Of a stretch of DNA of 64,000 nucleotides, positions 12,082-21,964 are shown one piece after another. This DNA is from Neofusicoccum parvum (Eukaryota > Ascomycota > Dothideomycetes > Botryosphaeriales > Botryosphaeriaceae). The notes beneath the pieces are model-generated. The model saw only the letters and a program-made list of their open reading frames with translations, was not told the DNA's origin and made no database searches. Position 1 is the first letter of the stretch; each line of letters opens with the position of its first letter. Location: contig CP087216.1 in NCBI GenBank assembly GCA_020912385.1, forward strand, positions 186,001 through 250,000, read 5' to 3'. Position numbers and translations under genes: made by a program.

Positions 12082-12973
12082 CATCCGCTGGAGCCACTGG
12101 ATGCTGAGCTATGGTCTGGCCTTTGCCACCGACCTGCAGCGCCTCCGCGAGACCATTCGCCGCGTCAACCGCTGCCCGCTGGGCTGCGGTGCCCTGGCCG
12201 GCAACCCCTTTGGCATTGACCGCGATGCCCTGGCGAAGGAGCTGGGTTTCGACGAGGTGCTGTACAACAGCATGGCCGGCGTTGCTGACCGCGACTTCGC
12301 CATGGAGACGATGCAGTGGGGCAGCACGCTCATGCTGCACATCAGCCGCTGGGCCGAGGACCTGATCATCTACAGCAGCGCCGAGTTCGGCTTCGTCAAG
12401 CTGGCAGACGCCTACAGCACCGGCAGCTCGCTGATGCCGCAGAAGAAGAACCCGGACAGCCTGGAGCTGCTGCGCGGCAAGTCCGGCCGCGCCTTTGGCC
12501 AGATGGCCGGCCTGATGATGACCATCAAGGGCATCCCCAGCACCTACAACAAGGACCTGCAGGAGAGCGTCGAGCCGCTCCTCGACCACGTCAAGACGGT
12601 CGCCGACAGCATCCAGATCGCCACCGGCGTCATCTCCACCCTCGACATCGTGCCCGAGAAGATGCGCGCCTCCCTGACCCCGGACATGCTGGCCACCGAC
12701 CTCGCCGACTACCTCGTCCGCAAGGGCGTCCCCTTCCGCGAGACCCACCACATCTCCGGCCGCGTCGTCGCCCTCGCCGAGAAGGAGGGCATTCCCATGG
12801 ACCAACTGTCCTTCGAGCAGCTGCAGGGTGTCGACGCCCGCTTCGAGCGCGACATCGTCGAGTCTTTCGACTACGAGAAGAGCGTCGAGATGCGCGCTAC
12901 CAAGGGCGGCACCAGCAAGTCTTCCGTGCTGGATCAGATCGCCAATATCAAGAAGATGATTGAGGGCAACTAG
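11505..12973 (+). CDS. ARG4: Argininosuccinate lyase
   Basis: 467-aa protein, normal length for the family, from exons 11505-11556 and 11622-12973. It catalyses the last step of arginine biosynthesis, splitting argininosuccinate into arginine and fumarate, in the cytosol. Visible hallmarks are WGGRFTGG near residue 12, HTGRSRNDQ at ~113-121, YTHLQRAQP at ~163 with the active-site His, and the fumarase/lyase signature [11 protein letters not shown] at ~286-296. The short first intron restores the conserved FTGGLDP junction. The start ATG has a CACCATGG context. Codon use is strongly GC-rich, as in a highly expressed gene. The TGACTCA upstream suggests control by a Gcn4/CPC1 homologue, and ARG3 of the same pathway lies 7.5 kb away. 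Confidence 0.97.
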
Positions 12974-13080
12974 AGCGAACTTATGTGTCTCTGCTTTCAC
13001 AACCCTTGGAAGGTTATGTTTTCATGTTCGGACGGTTTAACGAGCGTTTTTCTTTGTACCAACTCAATGGCGGCGAAATC
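12974..13080. other. ARG4 3' flank
   Basis: Short AT-richer stretch after the ARG4 stop, presumably 3' UTR and polyadenylation region. No coding signal. Confidence 0.4.
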
Positions 13081-13560
13081 AAAAAAGTTCTAGCGAAGAA
13101 AAAGAGCGAGTATATTAGATAGAATTTAACAGCTTAAACGTATTAAAATACGGCTCGATAATCTTCGTAATACGTAATCCGTATTTGAACTATTAACCAG
13201 AGCTTACAGAACACTTATCTCTCTCTACGCTTCTGAGAGACCTATAAACTCTGTAGCTAGGCTTCGAACAAAAAGTCAGCCCCGGATAGGCAGGACCTAC
13301 CAAACTCCCTTTCAGAATTTTTCCACTTCCAGCATATTAAAAGAAGATGGTAAGGGCGAACCCTCATCCCGTAGAGCGCCGCTGGTACTGCTGCCTCATC
13401 GATACCCCTTAAGCGGTTCTGCGACGGTCTAAACTGGCGAAAACACTCACTTAGTGATAGAAGGTCAGCGGCAGGAGCTAACTGAAAGAAAAAGAAAAAA
13501 GGCCAGGTGCAAAGGAGTTTTAAAGCTCTAAAGAAGCCGGCATCAAGTTACAATGTTCGT
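13081..13560. repeat. AT-rich, RIP-like relic
   Basis: Base composition changes abruptly from GC-rich ARG4 to AT-rich DNA full of TA dinucleotides (13090-13260), with a small inverted repeat around ACGTATTAAAATACG. No reading frame or domain survives. This is what repeat-induced point mutation leaves of an old transposon in filamentous ascomycetes, but no terminal repeat or transposase is recognisable, so the origin is inferred. Confidence 0.4.
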
Positions 13561-13581
13561 ACATGTGGGTATCAAACACTT

Positions 13582-15437
13582 TCATCTTAGTAACCACCAC
13601 AGCAAAATCAAATAGCACGCCAAGTTCCACCGCGGGAGCTCTCTCAGCCCACCAGCAGACTCAGCCGCCGTCTCCACCGCCTCCGACCCATCACTTCCCG
13701 ACGTTGTCCGATCCGCAGATCCTGACAACGCCTTCGTAGCCTCTTCACCACGCACCGTTGACACACCAGTCGTAGCCGCGTCCATTCCTCCCGTGATAGT
13801 CGAGAAATCAACAGTCGTGCTGCCACCAACCACCAACCCTCCATCCACCGCACTCACAACAACCCCATCCACCACCACCCTAGCCCTACCCACAAACATC
13901 GTCTTACCGCCTGATACCCCACCCCCGTACACACCCTCCCGCCCACCGTAACCACCGCCCTCCCCACCTCCGCACCAGCACCACCAACCGGACGAAACAC
14001 CCCACCCACCACCACCACCGCGCCACTAGGACCGGGCACGGCAACCGTCGTCGCCGTCGTCGTCGTCGCCGGTTGTTGTTGGGGGTTTGGCGCCGACGAG
14101 GATGACGGCGATAGCGATGGCGGCGATGATGTTGGTGCCGATTGTTGTGAGGGGGATGGAGGCGGCGGCGGCGGCTGTAAGTTGATTGAAGAGGGCGATG
14201 GGGGTTTAGTCGGCGGTGGGGAGGGCGGCTCGGGGCGGGTTGTTGTTGTTGTTGTCGTTATTACCGTTTCACTGCTGTGGTGAGGATGGGGGAAAGGTTG
14301 TTGCCCGGGTCACTTCCCGTCCCGGGGTCTGATTGTGAGGGCGGTCCGCCTACCGACGGGTCATTGTTGATAGGTGGGTTCGGAAGAGGGTTGGTAGGAC
14401 CTGGTTCACTCTATCCCGGATCACTCTGTCCCTGATCACTCTGCCCGGGACCATTCTGCCCCAACCCACCACTCCCAGACCCACCCCTATCACCAGGCCC
14501 CCCCCACCAACCTCCCCCGGCGCCGCCATCCCGCTACTCTCCACCACCGGCACCAGCAGTCCGGCCGTCGTCAGCGCCACCGGCGGGTCCCACGGGTCGG
14601 CGCCGGGGACGCAGCCGGGCCCGCGTTGGCGGTGAAGGTTCTCGTGCCCAAGGGCAGCGGAGGCGGCGAAGTGATTGGACCAGTCCGCTGGAGTGCCTGT
14701 TGGCTTGGGCCCGAAGCAGTTGGTTTCTGTTGAGTAAGTTTCGTACACCTCATACGACTCGGTCACTGTGCTGGTGAAAGTTGCGCGAGTGGCCGTCGCA
14801 GAGAGCATACCAGACTGCGTCTTCATACCCATACTCGCTGTAGGACGAGGTGTGTGTGACTATGCCTTTATGATACGTCGTCGAGCACAGATTGCTCCAT
14901 TCAGATATGGACTGGCTGGCGCTGACGTGGTACGAGTGCCAGGCTGTAACGCAGGTACTGGCATAGTCACTCCCGGAGCTGGGGTTACTGGCGCAACTCT
15001 TGAGGCTGTAGAGTTTGTGGTTGAGTTGAGAACTTGGTTGCAAATGCCGTAAATCAGAGTCTCTGTTAACGAACTCGAGCTGACGTCGGAGCAGCTCATG
15101 TTTGTAACCGAGAGGCCAGCAACCGACATGGACAAGAAAGAGGAAAAAGCCACGGTGTGCTCAGAACTGCCGCCCAACCGTTCCATGATAAAATATCCTA
15201 GTCTTCCGCTTTCACTACTACTAGTGGACTGGAAGAGGGAGCGTTGGAGACTACCGAAGCCGTGATCGTTTTGTCTAGCCATACCGAAGCCGACCTGAGA
15301 TCCAAAGCGGTGTTGAAGGCTGCATCATGGTGAGTAACGTCCTGAACACGGCGAAGACCGCTGCCAATATTCTCGAAATAATACTTGAGGACTCACCGTC
15401 AGTCACCTCCACCAGAAAAGGCCCCAGCCATGCCCAT
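13582..15437 (-). pseudogene. Broken Ser/Thr/Pro/Gly-rich cell-surface protein gene
   Basis: Pieces of one wall-protein-like sequence can be followed on the minus strand but change frame repeatedly. The order is: a Cys-containing part (CVTAWHSYHVSASQS near 14930; TVTESYEVYETYSTETNC near 14730), a Gly/Pro/Asn-rich part with three QSD repeats, a Thr-rich stretch (TTTTTTTRPEPP near 14240), a Pro/Ser-rich stretch, a Gly/Val part (PGPSGAVVVVGG; VVVDGVVVSAVDGG) and a hydrophobic end (WNLACYLILLWWLL) like a GPI-attachment tail. Breaks include an in-frame TAG at 14411-14413 where sister repeats have CAG, another TAG at 14534-14536, and frame changes near 14300 and 13930. Some breaks near the 5' end may be unrecognised introns. 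The 5' limit (ATG at 15437, TATATA near 15565) is tentative. Confidence 0.45.
14402..14446 (-). repeat. Three 15-nt coding repeats (GQSD units)
   Basis: Three adjacent 15-nt units read GQSDQ, GQSDP and G-stop-SEP. The first two have CAG at the second codon and the third TAG, a C-to-T change in a CpA context. Lies within the broken wall-protein gene. Confidence 0.75.
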
Positions 15438-15614
15438 AGCAATGTATGTCCCCCCGACAGTCCCGCTGTGGAGGTCTCAGCGCGCGTCAAACCCCAACAG
15501 CCCGCCGAGCGGGTTAGCACACGCCCTCACGAAAGCAGACACGCAAGAGCACGCACACCACCCTATATATCCCTCCCGCCGGCCCGGGCAGCGACCCACA
15601 TGATCGAAGCAACG

Positions 15615-15641
15615 AAAAAAAGAAAAGAAAAGAAAAGAAAG
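15615..15641. repeat. (GAAAA)n microsatellite
   Basis: A-rich run with repeated AAAAG units, about five copies. Simple sequence. Confidence 0.85.
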
Positions 15642-15684
15642 CCGACCCCGTCCTTGGCGAAAACCCACAACACCACCACAAACG

Positions 15685-15710
15685 CAGCCAGCCAGCCAGC
15701 CAGCCAGCCA
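15685..15710. repeat. (CAGC)n microsatellite
   Basis: Uninterrupted CAGC repeated about 6.5 times. Confidence 0.95.
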
Positions 15711-16830
15711 CGCGCTAGCCGCAAGCGTCAGACAGCCTGCCCAAACGGACCCGCAGCGCGGCAGGGGAGCGGAGGAAGCGCGGACCCTGCGTTCTCGTCG
15801 CCAAGGCCGTCGTTGGGGGCTGGAAGAGAGCAACCGTCCAACCAGCGCGTCGGCGCTGGTTCGGTAAGCAGACGACGCCTGTGTGGAGCGGCTTGGCCGG
15901 GCCCCGCGGCGCGGTTCGCTCTGTTGCAACGGTGGCACCTTCTTCTTCGGACGGCGAGAGATTCCCGGGTGCTGCCTGGGCGGTGGACGAAGACCGTGCA
16001 TAGAAAAGCGTGGAGGCGTGCGGCGGGCTGGCGGCGGTGCCTGGCAAACGAGGAAGCCTGTCAGACGGCTATTCCAAGCCACGCCTGGATTGAATCTGCC
16101 GCTGGTCCCGGGCGAGGCCGGCAGTTGGCCCGTTGTGGCTTTCTTGACCCGTCCCTGCATGGCTCTAGCCTGGACTTCACTTCGTAATCCAAAGCTTCGC
16201 CTGAGGGCGCACTTGTGGCTTCGCGTGAGTGTGAATGAGTGCCGAAGACAGAACTAGGCGGGTAGGGCATTTACTCGGATCGTCCGTAAAGATGCTTCGA
16301 CTGTTCCTCGCGAGCATGCAAGGCAAAGATCCTGCAGTCAGACCTGAAATTAAATGCCGAATCGAGCACCAGGAGCATTCAAGCTTCTTTCAAGATACCC
16401 ACCGATCAAACGACCTCACATTCCTCGGTACACTGCAAACAAGTGGTTATCAGAGGCTTGATTTGATTAGCATTCGGTCAAGTCTTGTTCTCGACTGACT
16501 GACTACCACCTTATCATCACATGCTGCTGATTTTAGTCCTCAGACAACCACAGCACAAGCCCTCCGTATACTTCGTCCGCAAGAATAACCGTCTCTACGC
16601 CGCTTTTGCTGAAGGTGTCCAAAACCAACCCGAGACCCGTTCTTTTGAAGCACCTGCTAAGTTCAGTGAAACCCCGCTCCGAACGATGATTAGCAAAGAA
16701 CGAAAACCATTCCTCTCGCTGCTGTCCTTGTTAGTTTGCTTCCTCATTAATCAGAGTTCCAAGAAACTGTGAAAGTGGTGAGCTATGTACGACCACTGAG
16801 CAAGTATCGAACGACAGAGACACTGTCAGT

Positions 16831-18779
16831 TCACAGCCCGGGAGGCGGGGGGACCTGTGGTATACATCAGTGGGAAATTTCTACCGAGTGGAGATGGTGA
16901 TTGCTTACCGCGGAGTAGCCACCAGGGGGAGAACCTGAGGGAGGAGGCGGCGGGGCATCACCCGGTGGAGGCGGAGGAGCCGAGCCGGGCGGAGGCGGCG
17001 GTGCCTCAGACCCCGGAGGAGCAGAGGCCGAGGCTTGCTGCTGTTGCTGGGCATACTGATAGTACAGGGTGACGTAGTTCTGGTAGCCGCCATACGCAGC
17101 ATAGGGATCTTGGCCAGCGGCGTAGTACTGGGCGTAAGCAGCGTAAGGGTCGCTAGCAGCCGTGCCGGGTGTGCCGGGCGTAGCTTGGGTTGTCGGGCTC
17201 ATGGCGGAACCGTAGCCAGGAGGAGACTGCTGGCTCCCATAGGCGCTGCCGCCACCATAGCTGCTGTTACCGCCATACCCACCACCACCATAGCTGTCCT
17301 GGCGTCCGCCATTCCTGCCACCGCCTGAGTAGCGATCGCCATCACCACCATAGCCACGACGGCTCGGTCCACGCTCCTTGAACTGCTCGTACTGGCTGCG
17401 CACATTTGCAAGGAGATCCTCGCAGAGCTCCTTCGCCTTCAGGACATCATCGGCGTTGGGACCGCTAGATCGTGTAAGAGCAAATCCTTTGATGAGAATT
17501 CCGGGATACGTACGCAACATGGAGGTACATCGGCTCATCGCTCTCCTGACCAGTGTTATGCTCGATAAAGCCAGAGCCGCGACCCTTGATCTGGACACGG
17601 CAACGGGTCTCCTGCTGGATATGCTTAACATAAGCTCCGCCGTGACCGACAACCTGGGCGCGGAGGTTGAAACCGGGGATGGGTTCGAGATCGACGGGAA
17701 TCTTCTCTTCGGGCCATTTGCGCTGCTACGGGTCAGTGTAAATCGCTCACAGCAATACGTCACCTTGTGCATCTTTACCCTTCCGTACTCATCGCGCTCG
17801 ACCTGCTCGGGCTCCCTGCGACGGAAGCGCCTTTCGTCAACAAGGTTGGGCAGCTCCTGCTTCATGAGCTCATCAATCTTCGCGATGGCCTTTTCGAGGC
17901 CCTCCTTGGTGGTGCTCGTGACGTGGAGATAGAGCGGGGGCGCCTGCCTTGGTGTTATCAGCTGTTGACGGGGCTTGACAGGCAGATGCACTTACACCAG
18001 GCCTGGCCAGGCTCTTGTCGGGATAGTACTCGCCGCGGGTTGTGACATCTTCACACCTCTTAGTATCCTGCAATCAATATATGTGTTTTCAGTTGTAGAG
18101 CGTACCGGCGCCAGTCTCTTCTTTGATCTAGATGTCACGCGGGTAAGGTCAGCAGGTTCCAAACGGGTGTTGCTGGGAACAGCAGCTAAATGGTGGCAGT
18201 TAAGTGAGCTTCTGCGCGCTTTCCACAAATAGTTTGCAACGGAGCAGAGAGAGCCAAGAGAACAGGAAACCTGTAGAGAGATTGTGTGCTGGGGGGAGGG
18301 GCATGTTCCTGAGAGTATCAGTAGGTTGTGATCGAAGTATTTACCATCTTCTGAGTAGAGCCCTTGGTGAGCGTGTAACGATTCCTGAGGTCGTTGACTT
18401 CGATGTCCTTTATGTAGTCGCCATCCTGCTGGTAGACCTCACCCGGCGGGGCGGAGCCGCTGGCTCCGGCGGAGGGAGACTTGACGGTGGTCGGGCTGGC
18501 GGTGGAGCGGATGGGCGGGACGTCGACGTGCTGGATGCCCTTCCTGGCCTGGATCTGGGCATTGATCTTCGCGGCGGCAGCTGCAGCCAGAGCAGCGGGA
18601 TCACCCTTCTCGGCGGTCGCGGGGCTGTCGCTGTCCTGGCGGTTGAGCGGGCTGCGGCTGCGGCGGACTTCGCTCTGGCGGGACGACGGCGAGCGCGAGC
18701 GGCGGTCGAAGCGCGACTGGCGCTTGGGTTCGGGCTCCGTCTGATCGAAGCGCGAGCGCTTGCGACCTTCCTCGGGCAT
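16831..18779 (-). CDS. KH-domain RNA-binding protein, KHDC4/BLOM7-like
   Basis: Predicted 493-aa protein from seven exons: 18779-18345, 18127-18106, 18048-17996, 17943-17764, 17725-17514, 17464-16909 and 16854-16831. The N-terminus is Arg/Ser-rich (RKRSRFDQTEPEPKRQSRF). A first KH-like domain reads LTKGSTQKM-IKEETGADVTTRGEYYPDK and then PPLYLHVTSTT. A second holds GFNLRAQVVGHGGAYVKHIQ and GRGSGFIEHNTGQESDEPMY. The tail is Gly/Tyr-rich, then Gln/Pro-rich, and ends GGYSAVPPPPGL, which needs the tiny last exon. KHDC4 proteins bind RNA and act in pre-mRNA splicing; that role is inferred. The second exon is only 22 nt. The acceptor at 17726 could also be 3 nt downstream, and that intron is very short (38 or 41 nt). 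Head-to-head with ILV6. Confidence 0.85.
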
Positions 18780-19138
18780 GATGGGCGGTCGGCGCAGTCG
18801 GCGGGTTTGGATCCGTGGTGGCCGCGGGCGAGGGTGCGCGTTGAAGGTTTGGTTGCAGCTGCGCGCACAAGGCGATAGGACGACGAAATCGCCGGCGGCC
18901 GGAAAACTCCGCGCGGGTCCACTGCGGGCGTCGGGGTGGCCGCCCACCGCGCTGCGACACCGGCGGGTCGAGGGCAACCACTAACGAGCCCCCGGATGCC
19001 GAAATCGCTCGTTTGCCATTGGAAAATAGCTGCCCGGTGATTCACATTCCTCCACACTCAACACCTCGTCCCTCCCATCCGCTCCCCAGCGCCCTCCGCA
19101 CTCCCACACCCCAGCCGCGGGGCCCGAATCGAGCCACC
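18780..19138. promoter_or_regulatory. Bidirectional promoter region KH gene/ILV6
   Basis: 359 bp between divergent starts. Contains a TGATTCA variant of the amino-acid-control element on the ILV6 side and pyrimidine-rich leader sequence before the ILV6 ATG. Confidence 0.55.
19038..19044. promoter_or_regulatory. Gcn4/CPC1-like variant TGATTCA upstream of ILV6
   Basis: One mismatch from TGACTCA, 95-101 bp before the ILV6 start. Its spacing resembles that of the sites at ARG4 and ARG3. Weak on its own. Confidence 0.35.
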
Positions 19139-20193
19139 ATGGCCTCCCGGCGAGCATTGAATGCTCTGCCCCTGCGCTCTGCGCTCCACAAGCCTGCCCC
19201 GGCCCTCGCGACTCCCGCCGTCCGCCCGCGTCACCAGCCGAACAGCTCCTCGTCCACCCAGGCCCTCGCCTACAAGGCCCTGCATCGTCGCATCGCGCCG
19301 CTGCCCACCAGCGACGCTCCGCCCTCGTGGTCCGCCCCGGCCGCCGTCAGCAGCATCCTCTACGAGACCCCGCTGCCGTCGCAGGCGCCGCCGAAGCGCC
19401 ATGTGCTGAACTGCCTGGTCCAGAACGAGCCCGGTGTGCTGTCGCGCGTGTCGGGCATCCTGGCCGCTCGCGGCTTCAACATTGACAGCTTGGTCGTCTG
19501 CAACACCGAGGTGCCCGACCTGTCGCGCATGACCATCGTGCTGCAGGGCCAGGACGGCGTCGTCGAGCAGGCCCGCCGCCAGCTCGAGGACCTCGTCCCC
19601 GTGTGGGCCGTGCTCGACTACACCCAGGCGCCGCTCGTCCAGCGCGAGCTGCTCCTGGCCAAGGTCTCCATCCTCGGCCCCGAGTACTTCGAGGAGCTCA
19701 TGCAGCACCATCGCGAGATGGTCGACTCGCCTGGCTACATCCAGGAGGGCGATGCCGCCGCCGAGGCTGACCGGGGCCAGAGGGAGCAGGCCGTGGAGCG
19801 CTCTGCCACCGAGGCGCTCAAGAGGGACTTCCACCCCAGCAAGCTCGCCGTCAGTCAGGCGCTGAGGCACAAGCACGAGCACTTGGAGGCCATCACCCAC
19901 CTCACGCACCAGTTCGGCGGCAAGGTGCTCGATATCAGCACCAACAACTGCATCGTCGAGGTCTCGGCCAAGCCCGCCAGGATTGACTCATTCATGAAGC
20001 TCGTTGCTCCTTTCGGTATCCTTGAGTCCGCAAGAACTGGTGAGTGTCCACGTATGACTCAGAGGCGCTATTTCCGGCTAACGCTCTATCAGGTCTCATG
20101 GCCCTGCCCCGTTCACCCCTCGCCGGGCCCGATGAGGCGCAGGAGAAGGAGATCGAGGACGTTGTCGACCAGAGCATGCTTCCCCCGGGTTAA
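19139..20193 (+). CDS. ILV6: Acetolactate synthase small (regulatory) subunit, mitochondrial
   Basis: 333 aa from exons 19139-20039 and 20093-20193. It binds the catalytic subunit Ilv2 and confers feedback control by valine in the first common step of branched-chain amino-acid synthesis. The first ~50 residues are rich in Arg/Ala/Ser/Leu with few acids, a likely mitochondrial targeting peptide. An ACT domain follows at ~88-160 with NEPGVLSRVSGILAARGFNI, and the C-terminal ALS small-subunit domain contains HQFGGKVLDISTNNCIVEV. The intron (CTAAC branch) splits a Gly codon and leads into GLMALPRSPLAG and the end SMLPPG. Context ACCATGG at the start is good. Ends 242 bp from the convergent ARG3. 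Confidence 0.95.
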
Positions 20194-20435
20194 GCGAGAA
20201 GCAAGGGACATGTTAATAAAAATTCACTGGAGTTGGTTGCGCTTCTGTCTTGCCTTGGATCTGTACAGAGTAGTGTGGAATTACGATTTAATCGTGCCGT
20301 TATATTTGCGAAGATTGAAAGTATGGGTGAAATTATGTTTTTGGCCAGAAAACTCCTATCAATCGCAAAGCCCCCACTTTTGACGCTACAAGCCCTCCAT
20401 TTCGCTCCTCTCCGAAAGACAACACTTGACTAGAT

Positions 20436-21585
20436 TTACTGGATCTTGCCCTTGTTCACGACGAAACCCTCAAGCGCAGAGATGGCGGCCCACAGCCTAT
20501 TCTCAGCCTCCGGGAAGACCAGCGACTTGGGACTGTAGAAGACCTCGTCGCTGACCTCCTCAGGATGCCGGGGCAGACAGTGCATGAACCTCCAGCTGTC
20601 CTTTGCGCCACCTCTCTTGGCCAGCTCCGAGGTGATCTGGAAGCCCTCAAAGGCCTTGAGCCTCTTGACCTTCTCCTCCTCCTGGCCCATCGAAACCCAC
20701 GTGTCCGTGACGAGAATGTCCGCACCCTTGACGGCCTCCTCCGGCACCGTTGTCTCAATCAGCTTGCCGGCCTTCGGCGCGCTGGCGGCCGCATCTGCGA
20801 TGACCTGGCGCATGGACGCCGGGATCTCGTAGCCCTTGGGGGTCGCGACGGCGACGTCGACGCCCAGCTTCGCGCTGGCGATGGCCAGGTCGAACAGCAC
20901 GTTGTTGGCGTCGCCGACCCAGGCGATCTTGAGGCCCTCGAGGCCGAGGCTCTGGGTGAGGCCGGCGGGCGACGACGACGTGGGGAAGGCCTCGTAGATG
21001 GTCAGGTAGTCGGCGATGGTCTGCAGCGGGTGGTAGAGGTCGCACAGGGCGTTGATGACGGGCACGGAGCTGTGCTTGGCCAGGTTCGCGACGTCGGAGT
21101 GCGAGTTCACGCGCGCGAAGATGCAGGACACCATGCTGGAAATGACGACGGAGGTGTCGTAGAGCGATTCGTTGACCTGACGTGGTGTGAGAGAGCGGGG
21201 GAGACGGTCATGAAGGCAGGGATGTGCGCACCCCCAATTGAATGTCTTCTTTGCCCAGGAACATGGGGTGGCCGCCCAACGCGGTGACGGCGCCTTCTGT
21301 GGATACTCTGGTGCGGGTGCTGCGCTTGCTGAAGGTCATGGCGACGGTCTTGCCGGAGAGGGCGCCGAGCAGATTCTTGGGGATAGACCCCGACTTGATG
21401 GCTTGCTTGTGCGAATGGGCATTGCGGACGAGCGTGGTCAGCTCCTGGGGGGTCAGATCGGCGATGGAGAGAAAGTGTCGCGGGGCGAAAGGCGAGGTCT
21501 GAGGTGAAGCGGGGGACGAGTAGGCGCGGACGGGAGCTCTGGACAAGCTCCGCAGAGCGGCGGGCGAGGGGCGCAGGAGAGGCAT
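20436..21585 (-). CDS. ARG3: Ornithine carbamoyltransferase, mitochondrial
   Basis: 364 aa from exons 21585-21232 and 21176-20436. It makes citrulline from ornithine and carbamoyl phosphate in arginine biosynthesis. The N-terminal ~25 residues (basic, Ser/Ala-rich) look like a mitochondrial presequence; fungal OTCases are mitochondrial in moulds and cytosolic in S. cerevisiae. The carbamoyl-phosphate motif STRTR is at ~89-93, the HCLP active-site motif at ~317-320, and DLYHPLQTIAD and WVGDANNV are also present. The 55-nt intron joins DIQLG to VNESLYDTS. Divergent from the TAG1-like gene. Confidence 0.96.
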
Positions 21586-21964
21586 TGGGGCTCGCAAGTG
21601 AAGAACAGGCGCAATTGAAGGCGCAGAAAGCAGCGGGTATCGTGCAATGAAGAGGAGAGCCGTCGCGCAGCTTGAAATAATGTGCAGAGGATGACTCTTG
21701 CGCCCTACGCTCTGACGATGCTTTTTTGGCGTCGGGGATCGGCGGGCTACCCCAGCTTTCCGCCGCGCTGTGATTGGCCGGCCTGTGGATGCATCCGTCA
21801 ACGTCCTTGGCCCCTGCACAGCCCGCTTCCTCGCGTCACTACCTCCCACCACTCCAGACCTCTCCTGTTTCACGCCTGCAAGTCCTCGACCTCATTTTTG
21901 CCGCCCGGAAAATGCGTTAGAGCAACGACACCATCCACCCATCGACCACCCCCACACGCCCACC
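21586..21964. promoter_or_regulatory. Bidirectional promoter region ARG3/TAG1-like
   Basis: 379 bp between divergent starts, with TGACTCT closer to ARG3 and CCAAT-like ATTGG at 21774-21778. Confidence 0.55.
21692..21698. promoter_or_regulatory. Gcn4/CPC1-like site TGACTCT upstream of ARG3
   Basis: Contains the TGACTC core, one base off TGACTCA, 107-113 bp before the ARG3 start. Confidence 0.4.

Larger units (their letters stand above)
15438..16830. other. Non-coding interval with microsatellites
   Basis: Between the broken wall-protein gene and the 3' end of the KH gene. It holds a TATATA near 15565 that could be the old promoter of the broken gene, two microsatellites, then GC-rich DNA and, after ~16200, more AT-rich DNA. 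Open frames are unsupported. Confidence 0.5.

Noticed and set aside
11957..13000. 347-codon minus-strand frame across ARG4
   Set aside because: Shadow of the strongly GC3-biased argininosuccinate lyase gene.
14086..14160. Apparent transmembrane helix (IGTNIIAAIAIAVILVG) in the broken wall-protein gene
   Set aside because: It is in a different frame from the Ser/Pro/Thr-rich coding text on both sides, so it is probably an off-frame reading.
19058..19909. 283-codon minus frame opposite ILV6
   Set aside because: Antisense to a well-conserved gene; no features.
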